DNA of 64,000 bases from Dichetophora obliterata (lineage: Eukaryota; Arthropoda; Insecta; Diptera; Sciomyzidae): contig OY986438.1 of NCBI GenBank assembly GCA_963920525.1, forward strand, positions 48,640,288 to 48,704,287, given 5' to 3'. Under the pieces are notes generated by a model. It had not been told where the DNA came from. It ran no database searches and was given only the letters and a program-made list of their open reading frames with translations. Below are positions 56,791 through 64,000 of the stretch, piece after piece. Both the position numbers and the translations under genes were made by a program. Position 1 is the stretch's first letter, and every line of letters starts with the position of its first letter.

Positions 56791-56801
56791 CACATTAAGT
56801 A

Positions 56802-57968
56802 AGGTAGAAGGGGATCATACGCCACCTTTTTTTGTAAAAAATGTTCCGAATCAATTTTCTTAAAAATTCGTTTTTAGTCTGAATATATATATACTTTTAT
56901 ATTTTAGTCCTTAGGAGCGAGTATCTTTTTGTTTTTTTTTTAATATTCAAAAAAAGTCAAATTGGCGAAACCGCCCCACCCATGGGGTACATACATAAAA
57001 CATAAAATTTATGTTTTATGTTAATTTTTTGTTAGTTGACATTGTAGGTTTATTTCGAAAATAAAAGTAGCTGCTTGGTGAAATATTCCAGAAGGATGCA
57101 TTGCATCCGATAGTTTAAGCTTCATATCACTATTCAATACATATGCATGAGACGTCCTTTTACATGGGCTCATAAAAAACCAGCTGTTTGCCTTTTTTCT
57201 CAAAAAATCAACTTTGTACAAACTTCTTTCTCAAAACATTTTTTATGGCGAGTACCATTTTAATCATTGAAACCTGAAGTGTAATTTATATTTCTATAGA
57301 AAATATTCAATAAAGGACTGGTTTTCCATTCACCTTATAAACTACAAATAAACTTTTCCACGAATACAAGCGTTGTCATAAATTAAGGACACATAATGAA
57401 TTCGTTATTCGAATCACTGGTTTCGCAGTTATTTTTAACTTGGCATACTTTTATTCGTGGAATAGCTTATTCGAGCTTATAGAGCGAAAAAAAATCAATC
57501 CTTAATAGTTTTTATTTCAAGAAAAACGGCTATTGAATCTACCCTAAGGCAACCATATGCCGGTGAAACTGCCCCCAATGCACTTCAGCGTATGTACCCC
57601 ATATGAAGGCATTCACACAAAAAAACTATTTTTTTTTTTCATCTATAAAATTAATTAAAGCGATATGTGATTATATGCACTAATATCACTGTTAAAAGCT
57701 CACGAATTTTCAACTTCCTAACACAAGCACTGAAATTATAAAAAATTAAGTATCCTACGCAAAAATGTTTTCGCAGTACATAAAAAAAAATACAAAAACA
57801 CACTTTGTCGGAATCATGCTTGGTGTTGAAATGACATTTTTATAGGGATAGAACTTTATCAATATAAGCATTAAATTATGTTTATTTCGATTTAACAGTA
57901 TTGTTTATTTTGGCAAAAAAGTAGGGTTGACGTATGCGCCCCCATGGCGAATGATCCCCCTTCTACCC
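56802..57968. mobile_element. TA-flanked TIR element, 1167 bp
   Basis: TIRs AGGTAGAAGGGGATCATACG (left) and GGGTAGAAGGGGGATCATTC (right, reverse complement), flanked by TA at 56800-56801 and 57969-57970, suggesting a Tc1/mariner-superfamily element. Internal GTACCCCAT/ATGGGGTAC words (56986 and 57595) are also inverted. The minus frame at 57021-57221 (66 codons) has no transposase motif, so it is probably non-autonomous. Confidence 0.72.
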
Positions 57969-57970
57969 TA

Positions 57971-58743
57971 TGTCTTACAATCAAATCTGAACTGACTGAA
58001 GTTTCAGGCACAAATGGGTTTAATTTTTATGGGAGGTGGGTGTGGCAGAGGGCGGATTTGTATAACTTTTTCAACATTTCTTAATTTTGTTACGAAAGAT
58101 ATTTGTGCCAATTTGCATAGCTCTACGATCATTCCTTCTATTTTTGGCCAAGAATAGGGACGTTATACTGTGCGACGTTTGTTTCCAAAAAAATTAACTA
58201 AAATATTTACTTCCATCGCAAAATATTATTGTTTAAAATTAACAACAATAAATGAAAAAGATTTTAATATGTGCTGAAATAAAATTTTCTGTACAGGACA
58301 GACGATTTCTCAGGGTGCAATAATCGACGTCAAAAAAGCGACTATTTTGAGCAAAAGTCGTCTTTGTTTGGCAAAACTCGATTATGGTCGAAGTTGATTT
58401 ACCCGTTTGTAAAAAATTATTTATTCAAACTTTAAATGTGTTTAACTTTTTTAAATATTAAATATATGTTTTCATTTTACTATTTCGTGATAAAATCTTA
58501 TAATATTTATCACGGGCGTAGCGAGTGGAATGGGCAGGGGGGGGGCGTGGCTCACCTAAATTTTAGACAAATAATTTTTTAAGTGTTAAATTTAGAAATT
58601 CAGTACAGTTTTTGTTATAATGAGAATAGTATTGAAGTTTTTTATATTTATTAAAGCATAATTTATTATTTTATTACTAAGTTAGGTCTGACACATTTAT
58701 TATTTGGTGAAAATCGTTTATGAAAAGCTTAAATTGGTAGCTC
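57971..58743. other. AT-rich spacer with two transposon-edge-like tracts
   Basis: CAGGGTGCAATAATCGACG (about 58313) and GGGCGTAGCGAGTGG plus a G-run (about 58512-58550) look like DNA-transposon ends; no partners found. Confidence 0.4.
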
Positions 58744-58822
58744 GGGTGTTTTTTATAGAGTAATACAAGTTTAAATCATAATAAAACATAGTAATATATT
58801 TTTAATATCAATGAAATGAGCT

Positions 58823-59933
58823 TTATTGGATAGAAAATTTTATGACATTAATGTGTAAATATAATTTCGGCCATGTGGCTGCCACGACCGGCGGGTACAA
58901 GGTGCAATCTGGAACGCCAATTTTCACAAACTTTTCGCAGCATTTGCGGCCGTATCTCGCCGATAACTCTTCGAATGTTGATTTCCAGGTGTTCAATTGT
59001 TTGTGATTTATCGACGTAGACAAGTGACTTTACATAACCCCAAAGAAAATAATCCAATGGAGTTAAATCATACGATTAATGGGGGCCAATTAATTGGGCC
59101 TTTTCTTGAAATTATTTTTTCGTCAAAAGTTTCCTTGAGTAAATCAATTGTAGCTGCCGCTGTGTGGCATGTGGCTCCGTCCTGTTTGAACCACATATCA
59201 GCAAGATTAATGCCAGCTAATTGAGGTACGAAAAACTTCGAATCATGTTCCTATACCGTTCACAATTGACAGTAACATTCTGACCATCATCGTTTTTGAA
59301 GACATATGGGCCAATGACTCCGCCAGCCCATTAAGCGCTCCAAAAAGTAATTTTCTGTGGATGTAATGGTGTTTCGACAAACGCTTGTGGATTCTCCTCA
59401 CTCCAAATATGACAATTCTGTTTATTTACGTAACCATTTAACCAAAAATGGGCTTCAAAGGAAAATAAAATTTTCCATGGAAATTCAAAATCATTGTCAA
59501 TTTGTGCTTCAGCCTATTCGCCGAATTGGAGGCGCATACGATGGTCGTTTGGCTTTAATTCCTGCACAAGTTCAATCTTGAAAGGTTTTAAGCCAAGATC
59601 TTTTAGTAATATCTTCCATAAAGTGGAAGGACACAACCCCAGTTGTTGAGAACGGCAACAAACTGATTGATTAGGATCATCTTCAATGCTTTCTTGTACA
59701 GCGGCTACAGATTCTTCAGTGCGCACTGTTCGGCATCTCACGGGATGCACATTATCAGTAACAGTAAATGTGGTCCGAAAACGATCTATTGTTCTTCGAA
59801 TTAGCAGCTCTGAAGGACGATTATGTACGCCATAAAATGGACGAAGTGCACGATAAGTTTGGCGAACAGAACCATTATTTTGATTAAAAATTTCCACAAT
59901 TTGCACGCGTTGCTCTGGTGTAAGTCCATCCAT
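58823..59933 (-). pseudogene. rosa-type mariner transposase, copy 2, catalytic Asp lost
   Basis: Begins MDGLTPEQRVQIVEIFNQN. It carries the same TAG after QFGE and the same one-base deletion before the second catalytic block as copy 1. In addition the first catalytic block reads FSFEAHFWLNG (near 59460), so the Asp of SDEAHFW is replaced by Phe, and a frameshift precedes DYFLWGYVKS, where the third Asp sits. Position 2 reads FKQDGATCHTA. Product would be inactive. Confidence 0.9.
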
Positions 59934-59991
59934 AATGAAATGTCAAAGCAAACTAAACAAAAAGCAACTATCAGCTGTTAAATGGGTGGTC

Positions 59992-60464
59992 CATGGCAGA
60001 ATAATGAGGTAGGGTAAGTAGCTTTCACAAGACCATAGTAGAATTAGAGAAGGTATATGCATTTCGAAGAGACAGACTGCCGGAACTGTCAAAACGAAGT
60101 TGACAGCTCATACAAAATCTGAAAACGATGAGAATGCGATAAGAAAGCAAAAATAGGCAAGAATAGCAAAATGCTCGAGTTTGACAATTCAGAAGTCAGT
60201 CAGCAGTCAGAAATGCATATACCTTTACTAGTTCTACCATGGACAAGACCTATTGTTAATAGGCGGACTTATTCTGCTTATATATAATATTTATATAATT
60301 ATAATATATCCTCATTTCATATTATTCACCCTTCAGTAAATTCCTTTTCCAAGTGTTTATCCCAAAAGTAACATTAATAAAGAAAACTGGCAGCTCTAAA
60401 ACACACTTTGACATTAACAATAGGTCTTGTCACAGCTACTTACCCTACCTTATTATTCGCCATG
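59992..60464. mobile_element. P-element-like MITE (outer), 473 bp, 8-bp GC-rich target duplication
   Basis: GGGTGGTC at 59984-59991 recurs at 60465-60472 and exists once in rosa copy 1 (with one base different), proving insertion. TIRs of about 50 bp begin CATGGCAGAATAATGAGG (left) and CATGGCGAATAATAAGG (right, reverse complement), then GTAGGGTAAGTAGCT and ACAAGACCTATTGTTAAT. A CATG start, GAAATAA-like run, AAGGT and an 8-bp GC-rich duplication resemble P elements (CATGATGAAATAAC...). It is non-coding. Without the inner insertion it is about 257 bp. Confidence 0.82.
60034..60241. mobile_element. P-element-like MITE (inner), 208 bp, nested in the outer one
   Basis: TIRs of 32 bp: CATAGTAGAATTAGAGAAGG and, from the right, CATGGTAGAACTAGTAAAGG, both continuing TATATGCATTTC. 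Flanks CACAAGAC (60026-60033) and GACAAGAC (60242-60249) are an 8-bp target duplication with one change; the intact site GACAAGAC is seen in the other arm of the outer MITE. It shares the CATGG-GAA-TA-AGGTA layout with the outer element, so both may use one transposase. Confidence 0.8.
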
Positions 60465-60542
60465 GGGTGGTCAAATAAAGCAGTGATGCCAACTCAAAGT
60501 TGTATCACTCTTTAAAAAACACCCTTTACGAGACAAAGGGTT

Positions 60543-60608
60543 TTGGCTCCGTGGTTATGCGTGTAGAACTATAGATCGTACAGGTATAAATTCGATTCTC
60601 ACAGCGTA
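60543..60608 (+). other. tRNA-like sequence, about 66 nt
   Basis: TTGGCTCCGTGGTTATGCG (A box-like) and AAATTCGATTCTCAC (B box-like) at normal spacing, just outside the rosa right end. The arms pair poorly; a tRNA-derived SINE head is the likely origin. Confidence 0.4.
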
Positions 60609-62587
60609 CAATGAAATATTTTTAATATTTTATTTTCTTGTTGTAATAGACGTAAGCAAAACGGAACAATTGTAAGACGGTTGTCGGAAAAAAGTCCGAA
60701 AAACGACGGAAAACGGTTTCGAAAAAAGTTACGTTTTTGGATTTCGCTTAAGCAATTTACATTTTGCTGATTTACATTGCCATTTTGTGAATGATTTTGT
60801 TTTTCAATTTATGCGAAACTATTTGAAAAATTATTCTTCGTATTATTAAATTATTCTTCCCCTTTTTATTAAGAACTCAACATTTCTGCAACGTTATTAT
60901 GGGCATCCTAAAAATATGCCATGATTTTGTGCTCTTAATGTTTCTAATTTATATTTATTTCAATTTAAAAAAGGTCGCTTGGAACTGCTACGCTTTTTAA
61001 GCTAATCGTAAAAAATGTCACTAATTAATGAGTCAATCCTTAGGTACCAAACAAAGTACCAGCATTATTCCGGGAAGAAAATTCTTTATCTTCATGATTC
61101 TAAATAAATGCAGGAAATTCAAAAGTTTCCCAATTAAAAATTTAAGCTATCGATTTGCAGCTTGGCATAATTAATGAACTTCTGAGAAAATACTACAAGT
61201 GGATGAAGTGTGTGATAGACAAAAATGTATGAAACAAAAGAATGATAAAGAGCAGCAAGCATAGTTTAGGGAAGCTGCTGAAGATATCGTACAGTATTAT
61301 TCAAAGTTATTGGAAACAGTAAATCTTAAATGGGGAAACAATGTAAGAAGCGTAGAGAAAAATTAAAAAGAAAAGAGTAAACGTTTGATAGAAAGGGTAA
61401 CAACTCTATCAGTCCAATAAGCTGTTTGAAATGATAAATAGTTTGATTTTTTCCTATAATTCTTTTTATAAGTAGGACTTTGGCCTCGAAAAGATTTCAT
61501 CTTTAATTTTTTTCAACATGAAAAGAATTTTGCTTATCTCTTCGAACAGCTACCTTATTTGTAAAAAAAATATAACTGCTTTATTTTGTATATCGAAAAC
61601 GCAAAATATAATTTCGTCATGCATGTCGTTGGTGTGAATTTTCGTTTTACAAAACAAAGCAGTAAATATTGATGCTCAAAATCACTGTCAAGCGTCTTAT
61701 AAAGCAAAAACAACTTGTGAGTTAAGTTTAGGTTTAAGCTATAGTTAGGATTTGAATTCAAACGGTGTGGAAATTTCATGTTCTCGCGCGTCTACTATAT
61801 TTGCGGTCAATTTTTCTTCATAGCATCTATAAAAAGACATCCCCTTGCTACCTTCAGACTAACAGAAAATCTCTAGAATTGTTCTAGGCGCAGACTCGAA
61901 CTCTAAGGCATCTTTGCTTTCTACGCTCTCCAATATAGTTCTACACTCATTTGCTCTCTATCTCAATTTTTATATTTTACCTGTCCGTTTTGCCTACCCC
62001 CACCACACCATTTGAGACTTTGTAAAAAAAAATGAATGTTTCCCACTCATGCTGTGTTATTAAAAATTTATGAATGAAAGTTTTGTTATGTCACACATGA
62101 TGGGAATCGTTTTTCTGTTTATTTTCATGGTGTATATCGGTTGACATTTTTCGAATTTTATTTGGACTTTTGTACAATACTATTGTATGCATATAAAATA
62201 GCAGGGCCGTAATAATGAGAATACTGCTAGTTTATTAGTCATAATATTCATTAAAAACTATTTACGACGAATAACAAACAAGTAAATATTTTAAAATAGC
62301 ATTTCTCCCTATCATATTTTGGGTATCATTGCAACCAGTTTCTAAAAATTCATCATTTTATTAGGATTATACAGTAACGGACAATACTGTTCACGTACTT
62401 TAATTTAATTTATTCAAAACAAGACAACACAATTAGTATCGTTTTAAATCCACCAACGAGTAAAAACAAAAAAACCAAAATACAATTTATATTTCAAACA
62501 AAAATGTTATTTTTTTATACGTTTAACGTGTAACATAAGTGTTCATGTCCGTCTCGTGGCAGTTTATGCTTTCCATCATTTAGTACT
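60609..62587. other. AT-rich DNA, nothing recognised
   Basis: The minus frame at 61555-61779 has no motif. CAGTAACGGACAATACTG (about 62373) after TA looks like a transposon end without a mate. Confidence 0.4.
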
Positions 62588-62881
62588 GGTATTCACTGGT
62601 TGTTGCGAATTGCAAGAGTGTGAAAATGCAAGATATTTTGCGCTCTAACGCGTGAACATCAATATTGCAACTTAATTAGGCAATAAAAATTATATGTCCA
62701 ATGAACAATAAATATATTGCCACCTCATTTCAAAACCACAAAAAGTTGTTAGAATTGACGTACAAACTTAAGCTTTTAAAAGTTTTACCCAGGCGGCAGC
62801 TTTGTTTGAAAACAGCTCGAAACATGAATCAGCAGTTTAGCATCACTGCTTGTGCGTTCTCGCAATAGGTTTGGGCAGTGC
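62588..62881. mobile_element. GGGGTATTCAC palindromic element, copy 1 (3'-truncated)
   Basis: Starts GGTATTCACTGGTTGTTGCG (first bases of the TIR missing) and follows the 63.2-kb copy through CAAGATATTTTGCGC, CCACAAAAAGTTGTTAGAAT, TTACCCAGGCGGCAGC and TTGTGCGTTCTCGCAATAGG, ending at GGGCAGTGCG. The right half is missing. Confidence 0.8.
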
Positions 62882-62953
62882 GCATGATACAATGACCAAG
62901 TATTATTAATAGCGACTGCGAGGCAACCATTTTGGCGTCATATTGTTCTCAAT

Positions 62954-63175
62954 AGGGGTATTCACGGGTTGATGCGAAACGCAGTTGCGACGATGCGAAA
63001 ATGCATGATTGCGAACTTTCACATCATTCCAACAACAAACCCATTGGAAGCAATTTTGCATTTCTTCTTGAATTACGCACTGCTCAAACCAATTGCGAGA
63101 ACGCACAAGCAGGGATGCTAAACAGATGACTCATGTTTTGGTTGTTTTCGAACGTAGTTGCCACCTAGGTATAAC
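62954..63175. mobile_element. GGGGTATTCAC palindromic element, copy 2 (inverted, truncated)
   Basis: Begins GGGGTATTCACGGGTTGATG and matches the reverse complement of the right half of copy 3 (GATGCGAAAATGCA, GCAATTTTGC, ATTACGCACTGCTCAAACC, GCGAGAACGCACAAGCA), fading after GTTGCCACCTAGG. The left half is missing. The minus frame at 62906-63106 is this repeat. Confidence 0.8.
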
Positions 63176-63226
63176 TTTAAAAAAGTTAATTTTATTTATT
63201 TATTTTTATTTTATTTAGAAATAGTA

Positions 63227-63644
63227 GGGGTATTCACTGGTTGTTGCGAATTGCAAGATTGTGAAAATGCAAGATATTTTGCGCACTAACGCATGAACAT
63301 CAATATTGCAACATAATTATGCAATAAAAAATTAAATGTCGAATGAACAGTAAATATACTGCCACCTCATTTCAAAATCACAAAAAGTTGTTAGAATCAA
63401 CGTACAAACTTAAGCTTTTTAAAGTTTTACCCAGGTGGCAACTATGTTTGAGAACAACCAAAACATGAATCAGCTGTTTAACATCACTGCTTGTGCGTTC
63501 TCGCAATAGGTTTGGGCAGTGCGTAATTCAAGAAGAGTTGCAAAATTGCTTCTAATGTGTTTGTTGTTGGAGTGATGCGAAAGTTCGCAATCTTGCATTT
63601 TTGCATCGTCGCTACTGCGTTTCGCATCAACCCGTGAATACCCC
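63227..63644. mobile_element. GGGGTATTCAC palindromic element, copy 3 (complete), 418 bp
   Basis: TIRs GGGGTATTCACTGGTTGTTG (left) and GGGGTATTCACGGGTTGATG (right, reverse complement), flanked by TAGTA on each side (63222-63226, 63645-63649). Subterminal GCAAGATTGTGAAAATGCA mirrors TGCATTTTTGCAT-type sequence at the other end. It is non-coding; the superfamily is unassigned. Confidence 0.82.
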
Positions 63645-63649
63645 TAGTA

Positions 63650-64000
63650 ATGTTTACATATAAGACAGAGTCTTTAGAATGCATTAAACAGTTTAGAATA
63701 ACAACTAGTTATAAAAAACTGAAAAATAAACACAACTTAAAACTTACATTTAGTGATTTAACAAAAATAATAAATAATAATAAATATTATAGCAACAGCT
63801 AGTCATAAATAACAACAAATCATGAATGAACAAAAAAACATCATTAGATAAAAAAGAAAAAAAAAACTTAAATTATTTTTATTCTATTAGATGAAGAAAT
63901 AGTTTAGATAGATAAGTAGTAGTATAAAGAAAAGTATTCGAAAATTTCATGCTTAAAGTTGCGTTTGTTTTGATTAATTTTAATTCTTAGAGGTAACGAG
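63650..64000. other. AT-rich spacer at window end
   Basis: AATAATAAATAATAATAAATAT at about 63768 is a simple repeat; nothing else recognised. Confidence 0.45.

Larger units (their letters stand above)
58744..60526 (-). mobile_element. rosa-type mariner, copy 2, 1783 bp including a nested insertion
   Basis: The left TIR begins GGGTGTTTTTTATAGAGTA (outermost bases altered) and the right TIR ends ...AAAAAACACCCTT with TA after it (60527-60528). Without the 481-bp insertion plus duplication (59992-60472) it is about 1.3 kb, as copy 1. The two copies match closely across the whole length. Confidence 0.9.

Noticed and set aside
63484..63684. 66-codon minus-strand frame
   Set aside because: Lies within and just beyond the GGGGTATTCAC palindromic element, of which two more partial copies occur nearby.

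Overview
This window has the character of intergenic or intronic DNA from a fly. It is strongly AT-rich, I recognise no intact host gene in it, and most of what can be identified is decayed transposable elements (TEs). A higher fly, quite possibly a tephritid fruit fly, is suggested by two copies of a rosa-type mariner (catalytic D,D41D, a subfamily first described from tephritids), by mellifera-type mariner relics, and by fly-like CAA/CACA-rich islands. The species call is inference.

Layout. 0-6 kb: a broken RTE-type LINE fragment, a 70-bp minisatellite, a palindromic MITE, a 1-kb foldback and a mariner 3' relic. 6-13 kb: mostly featureless AT-rich DNA with one Tc1-like end, an unassigned coding relic and a palindrome. 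13-19 kb: a mariner relic, rosa copy 1, a Tc1/mariner-type relic, and an RT/RNase H LINE inserted into that relic. 19.4-20.5 kb: a GC-richer island of possibly host character. 22-30 kb: a hAT MITE, a pogo-like MITE, and a 5.7-kb foldback carrying a nearly intact 2.07-kb hAT transposon with a perfect 8-bp target duplication. 31-38 kb: pogo-like and PIF/Harbinger-like MITEs, a foldback built of iterated units with a tRNA-like core, a tandem repeat, and a 1-kb TIR element holding two unrecognised coding stretches. 38-48.3 kb: a deeply nested region with two inverted copies of a CCCAGC-ended repeat, hAT-like elements, palindromes and MITEs. 49-58 kb: a MITE, a second GC-richer island that may be a 5' leader on the minus strand, a second copy of the 39.5-kb hAT-like repeat, a LINE tail, a TATCGATA cluster, TACTTCTTTT iterons and a TA-flanked TIR element. 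58.7-60.5 kb: rosa copy 2, interrupted by a P-element-like MITE that is itself interrupted by a second P-like MITE. 62.6-63.7 kb: three copies of a palindromic element.

The strongest leads are the nested P-like MITEs with 8-bp target duplications; the stop and frameshift shared by both rosa copies, which imply mobilisation of an already defective lineage; the large foldback hosting a nearly complete hAT; the recurrence of tRNA-like (Pol III box) modules inside otherwise DNA-transposon-like repeats; and the unexplained coding stretches in the 36.1-37.2 kb element. I found no CRISPR, rRNA, prokaryotic operon or virus. Boundaries given to the base come from matched TIRs and target duplications read by eye; the others are approximate.
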